Assembly: GCA_900318015.1 (NCBI GenBank)
Contig: ONJB01000001.1
Location: forward strand, 106,272 to 170,271
Reading direction: 5' to 3'
From: an uncultured Bacteroidales bacterium
Lineage (GTDB): Bacteria; Bacteroidota; Bacteroidia; Bacteroidales; UBA932
DNA: 64,000 bases
Position numbers and translations under genes: made by a program. Below the pieces are notes generated by a model. That model had not been told where the DNA came from, searched no databases, and saw only the letters and a program-made list of their open reading frames with translations. Below, piece by piece: positions 39,849-48,312 of the stretch. Position 1 is the first letter of the stretch; each line of letters starts with the position of its first letter.

Positions 39849-40700
39849 ATGATTCAGTTCGATTACAGCAACGAAAAGTACTCCATCCCCGCAGGCGCCC
39901 CCGAGAACGCAATGGACGAAGCCAGGCGGTTCGTGTCCGAACTTCGCTCCCGACTTGGCGATGACACCGTCGTCCTGGCGGTGTCGCTGGAAACGGGAAA
40001 GCGTTTCGCGGGCCTCGCCGTCTGCTCCCGCGAGACGAAAGAGTTCGTCCCCGACAACAGGCTCATCATCAGAGACTATTCCTCGAGCCTGTACGAGCAC
40101 GACCCCGACCAGGGGACCATCACCCTCACGACCTACGATTCCGGGGACAAGAATGTACGGGAACACAAGGAGGGCGACCTCGCCGACTTCTTCCTGAAGA
40201 AATCCAACCATCCCTGCGACATCTTCTACAACCTCCTACTGGAGGAGGGATTCGAGCCGGAGTCACTGATGCTGCAGACGCACTACTGGACCGACCTCCG
40301 CGAACTCGGCGCCGTGGAAAAGGACGACGAGGGATGCGGAGAGGAGGCCCCCGAAGGCTTCGCCTGGTCGCTCACCGACGACTTCGACCTCCCGTGGCCG
40401 TTCGACCAGCGCATCACCGTGTACGAATGCAAGGACCTCCGTCTGTACACACGGACGGACAAGGACGACAACCGGGACAGGCTCGGCATCTGCGAGGTCT
40501 ACACCTCCCTGGAGGAATTCCTCGGAGGACCGGCCCCGGACCTGGAGTTCCCCGACACGCCGGAGAACCGCGACCTTCTTCTCGAGGCCCTCGGCAAAGC
40601 GTCCGCCGTACTGCTCAAGACCATCACGGACACCCCCTGGGTGACGCTCCTCGCCATCCTCCGCGAGTCCCTCGCGGACATCGTCTATCAAGAAGAATAA
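39849..40700 (+). CDS. Unknown acidic protein
   Basis: 283 residues, acidic, mixed alpha/beta (TVVLAVSLETGKRFAGLAV, DFDLPWPFDQRITVYECKDL). Its size and style resemble the previous gene, and the two could be distant relatives, but similarity is too weak to claim. Lies 25 bases downstream in the same run. Confidence 0.62.
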   Translation: MIQFDYSNEKYSIPAGAPENAMDEARRFVSELRSRLGDDTVVLAVSLETGKRFAGLAVCSRETKEFVPDNRLIIRDYSSSLYEHDPDQGTITLTTYDSGDKNVREHKEGDLADFFLKKSNHPCDIFYNLLLEEGFEPESLMLQTHYWTDLRELGAVEKDDEGCGEEAPEGFAWSLTDDFDLPWPFDQRITVYECKDLRLYTRTDKDDNRDRLGICEVYTSLEEFLGGPAPDLEFPDTPENRDLLLEALGKASAVLLKTITDTPWVTLLAILRESLADIVYQEE

Positions 40701-40715
40701 CACAGGAAGCACACC

Positions 40716-41207
40716 ATGAGAAACAAGACCTTACCCTGCATCCTCGTCCTCTCCGCCCTCCTCTCCGTCCCCGCCCTCCACGCCCAGGAGGGCGGTCTGG
40801 ACATTCGTGCGGGCCGCACCTTTTCCATCGACGGCCAGCGAGCCGTTCCCGAGGGACATGCGACCGTCTCGGTCGACTACCACAAGGGCTTCGGAGCCGT
40901 CGGCGTCGCCGCCGACATCCCCGTCCACGGCGCAGGGGCTCTCGGGCTGCAAGCCAGGGTCGGCGTCCGTGTCGGCGGACGCCTCGCGACACTGTACCCC
41001 TTCGTGAGCCTCCGCTGCTCGTGGCTGGACGGACCGTCCGGGACGGGCGCCGGCTACGGGGCCTCGGCTTCCCTCAGGATCCTCGGCCCCCTCGCCGTTT
41101 ACGCCTGCCTGTCGGCCACGCATGACCTGCACCGCTGCGGCGACCGGCTCCAGGTGGACACCAGACGCCACGCGACGCTGTCGCTGGGAATCCAACTGTC
41201 AATCTGA
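40716..41207 (+). CDS. Small secreted beta-barrel-like protein
   Basis: 163 residues with a clear signal peptide ending VPALHAQ. The mature part has alternating strands and glycine turns (GFGAVGVAADIPVHGAGALG, LQARVGVRVGGRLATLYPF) and closes with SLGIQLSI, as small outer-membrane barrels do. A second small barrel is at 50226. They may be surface or exclusion proteins of the replicon; the role is inferred. Confidence 0.62.
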   Translation: MRNKTLPCILVLSALLSVPALHAQEGGLDIRAGRTFSIDGQRAVPEGHATVSVDYHKGFGAVGVAADIPVHGAGALGLQARVGVRVGGRLATLYPFVSLRCSWLDGPSGTGAGYGASASLRILGPLAVYACLSATHDLHRCGDRLQVDTRRHATLSLGIQLSI

Positions 41208-41260
41208 ACCATGACATAGGACACCTGAACCGCGGCCTAAATCCTCCCGTCGTTTCACCG

Positions 41261-41301
41261 CAAATCTTACCGTCAAAATGCCACAAATGTTACCGTCAAA
41301 T
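41261..41301. repeat. Pair of direct repeats before a small gene
   Basis: Two copies of an 18-base sequence (CAAATnTTACCGTCAAAw) start at 41261 and 41284, 23 bases apart (about two helical turns). They lie 33-73 bases before the ATG at 41334 and could be operator sites for a regulator. Confidence 0.55.
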
Positions 41302-41333
41302 CTTGTAGAAACATTTGATAGAACACGCATACC

Positions 41334-41483
41334 ATGCCAAGAGACATAACCGAAAACGAAGTGCGCTCCCTCCTGGAGGAGTTCATGAAGGAGAACCCCA
41401 ACGGCGACTCCTTCGAACTCGCCCGATTCATGTACGCCAAGGGACTGGAGAAAGGCTCGGACGAAGCCTGCGCCATGTTCTGA
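41334..41483 (+). CDS. Very small acidic protein
   Basis: 49 residues from the ATG at 41334 (MPRDITENEVRSLLEEFMKE), mostly one or two acidic helices ending DEACAMF. It sits alone behind the direct repeats. It may be a small regulator or antitoxin-like protein. Support is modest (protein-like composition, start ACCATG). Confidence 0.5.
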   Translation: MPRDITENEVRSLLEEFMKENPNGDSFELARFMYAKGLEKGSDEACAMF

Positions 41484-41768
41484 TGCCAAGGCTCCAACCA
41501 CCGTCGACGGAGGAGGGTGCGACGAACAGGCACTTAAATTCCTGAAGCACTTCAAAAATCCAAGTACTTAAAGAACCTTAGTACCCAAGAACTCCAGCCA
41601 TCCCCCCGCTTCACCCGCTCCTCGAAAAAACCTCGCTTCGCGACGCGCCCCGGCGGCCGGTGCCGCCCGGGGTGTTTTGTTCTGCGGACGGGTGAATTCC
41701 GCTTCCAGGCCGGGAGGCGCACAGCACCTTCCCGGCCAAGGCAATAAAAAACCAAACACACATCACCC
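41484..41768 (+). other. Non-coding gap with two-hairpin leader
   Basis: Holds CCCCGG/CCGGGG with inner CGG/CCG (41648-41672) followed by a T-rich TGTTTTGTT, then GGCCGGGA/TCCCGGCC (41708-41737). The stretch CCGGGGTG...TTCTGCG matches the leaders at 35076 and 55195. An A-rich run leads to the ATG at 41769. The first 100 bases hold nothing recognised. Confidence 0.65.
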
Positions 41769-42056
41769 ATGATTGCGAACCTCGAGAACCTCAAGAACGC
41801 CCTCGCGGCCTGCGCCAAGGCGCACAACGCCGAGCTCTGCGACTGGAGCGAACAGGACGGCCAGATCGCCGTCAAGTCCGAGACCGTCCCCACCGTGAAC
41901 GACGTGAGGATGATCTGCGAAGCCTTCTTCGGCACCGCCTCCGTGGTGGAGGTCGGCTACGGCTACACGAACGTCTACCTCGACATGGCTCCTTACAAGG
42001 AGAGCGTCGACGAGGTGACCCTGTACATGGCGCTTCCCTACGGAACCATCATCTGA
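41769..42056 (+). CDS. Small unknown protein
   Basis: 95 residues. Acidic, mixed alpha/beta (LENLKNALAACAKAHNAELC, then VVEVGYGYTNVYLDM). First gene after a structured leader, followed by an SSB gene 20 bases later. Its place suggests a DNA-related or regulatory role, not shown by the sequence. Confidence 0.6.
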   Translation: MIANLENLKNALAACAKAHNAELCDWSEQDGQIAVKSETVPTVNDVRMICEAFFGTASVVEVGYGYTNVYLDMAPYKESVDEVTLYMALPYGTII

Positions 42057-42076
42057 AACCATAAACGAAAACCATC

Positions 42077-42418
42077 ATGAATCAATCGAAAGAACCCGTC
42101 TTCCTCAACTCGATCGAGCTGAAGGGCATCGTCGGCCAGTCGGCCGTCAACCGCATCGGCGACACCCGCGTCTGCCGTTTCTCCGTCTGCGTCGAGAACT
42201 GCTTCACCGACAGATCCGGCACGCCGGTCGTCGAATGCGTCTGGTTCAACGTCACCGCATGGGAGGGGAAGAACATCGCCCCGCTCGAGAGCATCACCAA
42301 GAACGAGAACATCCACGTGAAGGGGCGAGTCCGATCCTATCGCTACACGACGGCCGACGGTGTCGAGCGCTGCGGCTGGGAAGTCTTCGCCAAGGATGTG
42401 AAGGTCCTCAACGCCTGA
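42077..42418 (+). CDS. ssb: Single-stranded DNA-binding protein (SSB)
   Basis: 113 residues with a complete SSB OB fold: NSIELKGIVGQSAVNRIGD, TRVCRFSVCVENCF, VECVWFNVTAWEG (the conserved Trp-containing strand) and NENIHVKGRVRSYRY. It lacks the flexible tail and acidic tip of bacterial SSB, which fits small plasmid or phage SSBs. It would coat single-stranded DNA during replication or transfer. Confidence 0.85.
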   Translation: MNQSKEPVFLNSIELKGIVGQSAVNRIGDTRVCRFSVCVENCFTDRSGTPVVECVWFNVTAWEGKNIAPLESITKNENIHVKGRVRSYRYTTADGVERCGWEVFAKDVKVLNA

Positions 42419-42423
42419 CGGCC

Positions 42424-42906
42424 ATGAAGACGCGCTACCGCCTCTACGCAGGCTACTACGAAGCCGTCATCTCCACGCGCATCCTGCGGCGACCCTACAC
42501 GCACGTGTCCGACCATTTCACGTTGGAGAACGCCGTACGGGCCGCCGGACGGATGGATCCCGAAGCCGTCGTGTTCGACAGCGACCTCGCCGACGAGGCG
42601 GCCGCGCTTTACTTCGGGACGCTGTTCCTGGAGGAAGACCTGGAGAAAATCACGACCTTCGACGGCGGCGCCCACGAGATCGCGAAGGGACTCACCCAGT
42701 ACACCCTGTACGCGCTCTTCAAGCGCTTCCGGTGCAAGGTCGACGGGCTGGACCTCCGCGACATCACGAACTTCCTTGCGATCAAGGCGCACATCTCCCC
42801 GAAGAAAGCCGCGTCCCAGTTGGCGGACAAGACCTTCGCGGAGGCGAGGGACATCATCGCCCCGTACGTCCCCGAAACGGAGTACGCCTGCTTCGCCGCA
42901 TCCTGA
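42424..42906 (+). CDS. Unknown protein
   Basis: 160 residues from the ATG at 42424, five bases after the ssb stop. Helical, with a repeated charged pattern (ITNFLAIKAHISPKKAASQL) and an acidic middle. No family recognised; adjacency to ssb and the ComM-like gene suggests DNA metabolism. Confidence 0.6.
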   Translation: MKTRYRLYAGYYEAVISTRILRRPYTHVSDHFTLENAVRAAGRMDPEAVVFDSDLADEAAALYFGTLFLEEDLEKITTFDGGAHEIAKGLTQYTLYALFKRFRCKVDGLDLRDITNFLAIKAHISPKKAASQLADKTFAEARDIIAPYVPETEYACFAAS

Positions 42907-42922
42907 AAAGAAACCGAAACAC

Positions 42923-44419
42923 ATGAAAGCGAACATACGCACCGTCGGCCTGACGGCCGAAAGCTACGAAATCCCGCAGGTCGAAGTCCAATGCGGGCCC
43001 AAAGGTCCCGGCATCTTCTTCAACGGACTGAATGCGACGGTCTCCAGGGACATGCTCCTGAGAATCGTCGACGCCTACCGGAAGAGCGGACTGAACATGC
43101 CCGGCCGGAAAGTGACTGTGAACATCACGCCCGCCGACATCGCGGGAGACGTCACCGGCTACGACCTGCCCGTCGCGCTGGCCCTCGCCGCCGCCTCCGG
43201 ACAGCGGAAGCTACCCAATCTCGAGAAATGGGTGGTCCTGGGCGAGCTCGGACGCGAAGGCGAAGTCCGGTATGTGAGAGGCTGCCTGCACGCCCTCTTC
43301 TCCGCCGTATGCGAATCGACTATGGGCGAAGACATCAAGGGCGTCATCATACCGAAGGATGCCGGCCGTTCCGTCGCATGCGTCTACGACCGCCAGCCGA
43401 TCCCTGTCTACGGTGTATCCAACCTGAAAGAGGCGGTCGCGATCGTACAGGGGAAGAAGACCTTCCCGACCATCCACGACGAATACGACGCCGACCCGGA
43501 ACCCCGGAGAGTCGCCTCCGTCTGGAACACCATCAGGAACAACCCCGGCGCCCTGAGAGCCGCGCAGATCGCCGCCGCCGGCGGCTTCCCGCTCCTTCTC
43601 GCAGGAGACGCCGAGGCGTCGAGAACGATTTCGCGCGCCATCGTCGAGATCCTCCCGGATATCTATACCTGGGAGGCCACCGAGATCGCAAGCGCCTTCT
43701 CCGCAGCGGGAAAGGAGCCCGAGTCCCCGCTCCTGGCCATGAGCCGCCCCTGGCGGACGATCGAAAAAGGCAAGAGCAACGAGGACAACATCGTCCGCGG
43801 CTACGCGATGCGTCCCGGCGAGATCCCCCTGGCGAACCACGGAGTGCTCCACGTCGAGGCCGGTTGCCCCGTCCAGAGCAAGACGGCGAAGGCCATCCGG
43901 ACCGCCGTCGAGAAAGACTGGATCAGGATTCCCCACAGCAAGGGCTCCGAGTACATCCTCCAGGCGGACTTCATCCTCACCGTCTCGGCCACCGCCGGAA
44001 ACGGCAAGGACCTGTCCGAGGCCGTCCTGTCGAACCCCCTCCACGACCTGCCCGCAGTCCAGGCCTTCGTCCGCGAGGAGAACCCCTCCCACGAAGTTCC
44101 CGTCCCCCGGGAAGGCGAAGACGCGGCATCCGTGCAGAAGCGCATCCAGAAGGCTCACGAGATCCAGTTGAGACGCAACGGGGGCAAGGTAAACGGCCGC
44201 CTTTACGACGACCAGGTAGAAACGACCTTCACGTTCGAAGACGGGGTGCAGCAGCTGGTACGCGAGCTCATACGCAGGACCGGCCTCGACGAGTCCGAGT
44301 ACCTGCGCATCCTCCGGATCGCCGGCACGGTGGCCGACCTGGACGGAAAGGACACCGTCGACCGCGCGGCGGTCTCGGAGGCCGTCGCCTATCGTTTCGC
44401 AGACACGAAAAACCATTGA
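42923..44419 (+). CDS. Degenerate ComM/YifB (Mg-chelatase-like) protein
   Basis: 498 residues. The first ~95 match the ComM/YifB N-domain: GPGIFFNGLNATVSRDML, then KVTVNITPADIAGDVTGYDLPVALALAAASG. In active ComM this is followed by an AAA+ ATPase domain, and the region here aligns (FPLLLAGDAEASRTISRAIVEILP, about 219-242). However, the Walker A GPPGSGKT is replaced by GDAEASRT with no Lys, and the Walker B region reads GVLHVEAG instead of GVLFLDE. The protein therefore probably cannot hydrolyse ATP. The C-terminus keeps a helical ComM-like end (EYLRILRIAGTVADLDG). It may have been repurposed as a structural or decoy subunit; the loss is seen directly, the role is inferred. Confidence 0.72.
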   Translation: MKANIRTVGLTAESYEIPQVEVQCGPKGPGIFFNGLNATVSRDMLLRIVDAYRKSGLNMPGRKVTVNITPADIAGDVTGYDLPVALALAAASGQRKLPNLEKWVVLGELGREGEVRYVRGCLHALFSAVCESTMGEDIKGVIIPKDAGRSVACVYDRQPIPVYGVSNLKEAVAIVQGKKTFPTIHDEYDADPEPRRVASVWNTIRNNPGALRAAQIAAAGGFPLLLAGDAEASRTISRAIVEILPDIYTWEATEIASAFSAAGKEPESPLLAMSRPWRTIEKGKSNEDNIVRGYAMRPGEIPLANHGVLHVEAGCPVQSKTAKAIRTAVEKDWIRIPHSKGSEYILQADFILTVSATAGNGKDLSEAVLSNPLHDLPAVQAFVREENPSHEVPVPREGEDAASVQKRIQKAHEIQLRRNGGKVNGRLYDDQVETTFTFEDGVQQLVRELIRRTGLDESEYLRILRIAGTVADLDGKDTVDRAAVSEAVAYRFADTKNH

Positions 44420-44426
44420 AGACACC

Positions 44427-44726
44427 ATGAAACACCTGGACATCAACCCGCTCATCGCAGCGGTCAAGAACATCGAGTTGCAGGAAGCCCGGACGGCGCT
44501 CGACGCCTATGGCGGACGCTGCACCTTCGATTCCGATAACCCGCCCTACGTGAACCACGAGGGCTCCTGCGGACCGGCCTGTTCGGCCGTGAAGCAGATC
44601 CGCTATTCCGGCAAACGCCGGGAGGTGGTCGTCGAGGTATGGGACGGAGACAACGGAGGCACCTTGAACCTCCGCGCCTCCGACCTCTTCCCCGGAAGCC
44701 TCCAGGACGTCATCGAATACATGTAG
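44427..44726 (+). CDS. Small unknown protein
   Basis: 99 residues (MKHLDINPLIAAVKNIELQE). Three Cys residues in the middle and VVVEVWDGDNGGTLNLRA. It starts seven bases after the ComM-like stop, so is probably co-translated with it. Not recognised. Confidence 0.58.
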   Translation: MKHLDINPLIAAVKNIELQEARTALDAYGGRCTFDSDNPPYVNHEGSCGPACSAVKQIRYSGKRREVVVEVWDGDNGGTLNLRASDLFPGSLQDVIEYM

Positions 44727-44728
44727 CC

Positions 44729-45154
44729 ATGGAACAGCAGAACATCGTCACCGACGCCTTCGAGGTGTCGAACCCCTACCTGAAGAAGATGCACGCCGAG
44801 GCGGACACCATGCAGGCCTTCCTGGTCGAGCCCGCACGGCTGCAGGACCCGACATCGCTGACGGTCCGCCTCAAGGACATGGACGTCTACATGGCCCGCC
44901 TCTCGGAGATGATCTCCAGGGCGAAGGCCATGAAGGAACGCGCCCTCAACCTCTACCTCACCGAGAACGAGGCGAAACTCGCCAAGCTTACCGCCACGGC
45001 CTCGAACCGTCTCATCAACACCCATCTGTACGAGTATGTGGTGACCTACAACAGGCTCGATACGATGTACCACACGGCCGAGCACCTGTCGAGAGACCTC
45101 GTCACCCAGATCTCGTACATCAAGCAGCAGATGGCCACGGGCTTGTACGACTGA
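44729..45154 (+). CDS. Helical unknown protein
   Basis: 141 residues from the ATG at 44729. Long helices throughout (SLTVRLKDMDVYMARLSEMI; MKERALNLYLTENEAKLAKL), consistent with a coiled-coil bundle. It starts two bases after the previous gene. No family assigned. Confidence 0.6.
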   Translation: MEQQNIVTDAFEVSNPYLKKMHAEADTMQAFLVEPARLQDPTSLTVRLKDMDVYMARLSEMISRAKAMKERALNLYLTENEAKLAKLTATASNRLINTHLYEYVVTYNRLDTMYHTAEHLSRDLVTQISYIKQQMATGLYD

Positions 45155-45219
45155 CTTTGTCATCCCCGTGTGCCACACTATGACTTTGTTTGATAGTCAA
45201 GCCAAAACGGTGAAATTCC

Positions 45220-45250
45220 TTTGAATATTTCGGAACAATATTTAACTTTG
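45220..45250 (+). promoter_or_regulatory. Perfect promoter with near-leaderless start
   Basis: TTTG (45220-45223), 19 bases, TAACTTTG (45243-45250). The ATG at 45257 is only six bases beyond the -7 box, so the transcript begins at or within a few bases of the start codon. It drives a run of genes ending near 51144. Confidence 0.82.
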
Positions 45251-45256
45251 CGACAG

Positions 45257-45577
45257 ATGAAAAAAATCAGCAAACGCGACCTGCGCCGCCTCGCTGAAGG
45301 AGACATTCCCTTCATCCTCCAGGGCCAGCCCTTCATCATCATGCGCCAGAGCGTCACGCTCCGCCGCACCGAAGAGCAGAGCGCCCAATGGAACCTGGAC
45401 CTCTCTCCGGAGGAAGAGGACTCCTACCCGATCAGCCGGGAGACCGCCCTCTCCATCATCGAGGCCAACGACATGAGCCTCGTCCACCAGGAGAAGTCCG
45501 GACAGATCTACGAACTGCCCGGACAACCCTTCTGGGAGATGTATCACCGGCCTTCCGAGAAGGCCATAGCAAGCTGA
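45257..45577 (+). CDS. Small unknown protein, first gene of an operon
   Basis: 106 residues from the ATG at 45257 (MKKISKRDLRRLAEGDIPFI). Basic N-terminus, acidic middle (LSPEEEDSYPIS). It could be a small regulator of the operon that follows. Not recognised. Confidence 0.6.
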   Translation: MKKISKRDLRRLAEGDIPFILQGQPFIIMRQSVTLRRTEEQSAQWNLDLSPEEEDSYPISRETALSIIEANDMSLVHQEKSGQIYELPGQPFWEMYHRPSEKAIAS

Positions 45578-45581
45578 CGCC

Positions 45582-45872
45582 ATGAGACAGACGACCGTCT
45601 ACCGGATCGACTCGACCACCAAGAACGGAACCTATTCCGCCGTCACGCTGGACCATTCCTCCACGGTTGAGAAGGTCCTGCGCCTTTTCCAGGACGCCAA
45701 AATCAAGAAGACTGACATGGAGGCGCCCGCAGACGCCCTCAGGGCCTGGCTGGAAGCCGGTCCGAGAAACGGAGAAAGCCGCGACTTCAAGGCGGGGGAC
45801 ACCACCGTCAGCGTCACGGCGGAGATCCGCAACCAGCCTCCCCGTCCCGAACGAACCGTCAACAGATTCTGA
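45582..45872 (+). CDS. Small unknown protein
   Basis: 96 residues (MRQTTVYRIDSTTKNGTY), beta-rich start and helical middle (VEKVLRLFQDAKIKKTD). Four bases after the preceding gene. No domain recognised. Confidence 0.58.
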   Translation: MRQTTVYRIDSTTKNGTYSAVTLDHSSTVEKVLRLFQDAKIKKTDMEAPADALRAWLEAGPRNGESRDFKAGDTTVSVTAEIRNQPPRPERTVNRF

Positions 45873-45874
45873 CC

Positions 45875-46591
45875 ATGCGCACGAACCTCACCCCCGAACA
45901 GCTTCAGCGGCTCGTCGCCTTCGCCGAGGACGACCGCCAGAAACCCCCGATCGAGGACATCCTCGCCCTGAACGCCCTGCACGAGGCCGTGCAGCGCAAC
46001 GCGATCAAGCACCTCGACGGTTCGATGAAACGCAACCAACGCCTCAACGAGACGCTCGCGAAGTACAAGGAACGCGAGCAAGCCCGCATCGACACCGGGG
46101 AGTTCCCCGGCACGGGACTCACCTCCGTCGAGGTCGCCGAGGCCCTCCTGTACCAGTTCCAAAAGAACAGCGCGCAGAAACTTTCCGTGGGCAAGATCGT
46201 CCTCGTCCTGTACCGGATGTACGCTACCTGGCTCTACGGCTCCAGGGAGCGCCTCTTCGGTGAGTATCCGACGGCGAACTCCTACGGCGCCCAGTTCAAC
46301 GACGTCTACGCCCACTTCAAAGACAAGGACCTCTACGAGAGGGTCCCCTACGAGAAATGGAGGGCCCTCTGCGACAGGAACTACTCCGTCGCGGGCTTCA
46401 TCGAACGCTACGCCGTCAAATACGGCCCGATACCGTATGCCGAGATCCAGAAGCCGATCCTCGAGAGCCGTCCCTACAAGAACGCCTCCCGCGAGAACAA
46501 CAACGGAAAATGGGGGAAGGTCATCGAGGACGCCGACATCTACGCCTGGAAGAAGGCGTCGAAATCCAAGGAGAACAACAAAGCGCAATAG
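45875..46591 (+). CDS. Panacea (DUF4065)-like protein
   Basis: 238 residues. Residues about 88-150 follow the Panacea pattern: TSVEVAEALLYQF, KLSVGKIVLVLYRMYATWLY, then ERLFGEYPTANSYGAQFNDV, like the usual KLxKLxYfaq...LF.E...AW.yGPV. Panacea domains are found in antitoxins of many unrelated toxins and in phage-linked proteins. No adjacent toxin is obvious; the membrane protein at 46595 starts four bases downstream and could be a partner. The assignment is by pattern and is tentative. Confidence 0.5.
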   Translation: MRTNLTPEQLQRLVAFAEDDRQKPPIEDILALNALHEAVQRNAIKHLDGSMKRNQRLNETLAKYKEREQARIDTGEFPGTGLTSVEVAEALLYQFQKNSAQKLSVGKIVLVLYRMYATWLYGSRERLFGEYPTANSYGAQFNDVYAHFKDKDLYERVPYEKWRALCDRNYSVAGFIERYAVKYGPIPYAEIQKPILESRPYKNASRENNNGKWGKVIEDADIYAWKKASKSKENNKAQ

Positions 46592-46594
46592 ACC

Positions 46595-46966
46595 ATGATC
46601 TACCAAATCGCATCCTTCGCCTGCCTCATCATCGCGTGCATCACCATCCTGCTGATGACGTTCTACACCAGCCATTACCTCAATAACCGGAAAACAGTGA
46701 ACGAAATCTACCTGAATGCCGCGAACACCGATGATCCTGAAAAAAAGGACAACCTCGGCAAAGTCGTAGCGATGTACGAAGAGGAGAACGATTCCCTGAA
46801 AAAGAAAATCGCCATCTGGGCGGTCATCACATTCGTTTCCTTCTTCGCCGCATTCGCTTTCCAGTCCGCCTACGAGAAGAGCGACCACCATCTCCGGAAG
46901 GAAGCCGAGAAGCAGATGCTCATCAACCGGAAGATCGAGGAGATCTCCCGCGAGAACAACCGATAA
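46595..46966 (+). CDS. Small membrane protein with two transmembrane segments
   Basis: 123 residues. TM1 at about 5-25 (SFACLIIACITILLMTF) and TM2 at about 73-93 (AVITFVSFFAAFAFQ), with a charged loop between and a coiled-coil-like end (KEAEKQMLINRKIEEIS). It lies four bases after the Panacea-like gene. It might be a membrane-acting toxin or effector; that idea rests only on position and topology. Confidence 0.6.
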   Translation: MIYQIASFACLIIACITILLMTFYTSHYLNNRKTVNEIYLNAANTDDPEKKDNLGKVVAMYEEENDSLKKKIAIWAVITFVSFFAAFAFQSAYEKSDHHLRKEAEKQMLINRKIEEISRENNR

Positions 46967-46969
46967 GAC

Positions 46970-47494
46970 ATGGGAAAGAGAACCTGCATACGATGCGCTA
47001 CCTTGCTCATGGCCTCATGCGCCATGCTTTCGTGCGTCAAGGACAAACAGTCGTCCCCCGTCGGAGCCGGCGAAAGCATCCCGCCGTTCGCCACCGTCAC
47101 GATGAAAGGACAGAACGTCTCGGACAAGGACCTCCTCGGCAAGCCGTCCGTGGTCGTCTTCTTCTCCACGACGTGCACGGACTGCCACCGGCAGCTGCCG
47201 GAAATCGAGTCCGTGTGGCTCGCGGCAGACGGAAACGTCAACGTCCTGGCCATCGCCCGTGACGAGGACCGGGAGACCGTCTCGACGTTCTGGTCGAAAA
47301 AGGGTTTCACCATGCCCTGCGCAGCACCCGGCGACAGACGGATCTACGACCTCTTCGACCGGGGCAGCCGGTCGGGGGTGCCGCTGACGTTCGTCGCGGA
47401 TCCGGAAGGAACGGTGCTGCTCGTCTCCGACGACACCAAGGTACTGTCCTCGCAGGAAATCCTTTCCATCACCCTGGACCGTAAGAGCAGATAG
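46970..47494 (+). CDS. TlpA/ResA-like thioredoxin lipoprotein
   Basis: 174 residues with a lipoprotein signal ending AMLSC (Cys at about 22). The thioredoxin fold has the active site STTCTDCHRQLPEIE (C-x-x-C at about 69-72) and the cis-Pro loop RSGVPLTFVADPEG. Such proteins reduce disulphides outside the cytoplasm. On a plasmid with surface fibres, barrels and lipoproteins, it might help fold exported proteins. The core is intact. Confidence 0.78.
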   Translation: MGKRTCIRCATLLMASCAMLSCVKDKQSSPVGAGESIPPFATVTMKGQNVSDKDLLGKPSVVVFFSTTCTDCHRQLPEIESVWLAADGNVNVLAIARDEDRETVSTFWSKKGFTMPCAAPGDRRIYDLFDRGSRSGVPLTFVADPEGTVLLVSDDTKVLSSQEILSITLDRKSR

Positions 47495-47499
47495 GAAAG

Positions 47500-48312
47500 A
47501 TGCGCATCACGGAGAAGAACACGCCCATCCTGCGCTACCTCGCATGGAGGAAGCCGCTCACCGAGCATCCCGACTTCGGCACCGACCGGCTGGGGATGTT
47601 CGTGGTCGACAGCTCCGACGCCTCGTCTCCGGAAGACGGAACGAGCGCCAGGGTCCTGGGCGCACTTTTCCTCTCGCGCTGGGCGGACTACGCGTCCCAT
47701 TACTCCGAATCCGTCGAAGTGATCTCCGAGGCTTTCAACGAGGCGATGTGGAAGAACGCCGCCAAGGTGTTCAACGAACACACGCTTCCCCAATGCACCG
47801 GCCGCACCTATCGCGGGACGCTCATACACGGTCCCGTCACCCTCTGCTACGACTTCAAGCTCAACGAGGGGATGCAGGTCGCAGGCAACTGCATGCTGCA
47901 CATCGGGGAGCAGCTGGTCCTTCTCGTGAACGGGCAGCAGAAGTTCGTGTCGGAATTCGCACGCCGGCACTACGGCCTTCCTGACTGGGAGATCGTCAAG
48001 AGCAACTTCAAGGAGGTGCTCATCCTCCACCTCTTCAAACGTTTCGCGGAAGTCGAGACCATCCCTTCGAAGCCGTTCAAGAAAGTGCGGCTGCCGGAAG
48101 GGGATAGCCTCCTCGTTGACTCCCAAATACCCGTCACCTATACGGATTGTTCCTGGTTCCGTACCATCGTACGGAGCGAAGGCTTCATGGTGAGGGGACA
48201 CTTCCGCCTCCAGCCGTACAAGGACGGACACAGGCTCATCTACATCGAGCCCTTCCAGAAACACGGATACACACGCCGCGCAAAGAAACTCATACAACAA
48301 GAACAACAATGA
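47500..48312 (+). CDS. Unknown protein
   Basis: 270 residues (MRITEKNTPILRYLAWRKPL). Mixed alpha/beta, with a hydrophobic core strand (GNCMLHIGEQLVLLVNGQQ) and a basic end (HGYTRRAKKLIQQEQQ). No signal peptide. It lies six bases after the TlpA-like gene and overlaps the next by four bases. Not recognised. Confidence 0.62.
   Translation: MRITEKNTPILRYLAWRKPLTEHPDFGTDRLGMFVVDSSDASSPEDGTSARVLGALFLSRWADYASHYSESVEVISEAFNEAMWKNAAKVFNEHTLPQCTGRTYRGTLIHGPVTLCYDFKLNEGMQVAGNCMLHIGEQLVLLVNGQQKFVSEFARRHYGLPDWEIVKSNFKEVLILHLFKRFAEVETIPSKPFKKVRLPEGDSLLVDSQIPVTYTDCSWFRTIVRSEGFMVRGHFRLQPYKDGHRLIYIEPFQKHGYTRRAKKLIQQEQQ

Noticed and set aside
41199-41555. Minus-strand open frame over the 49-residue gene
   Set aside because: Opposite a plausible plus-strand small gene and direct repeats; no sensible start or domain.
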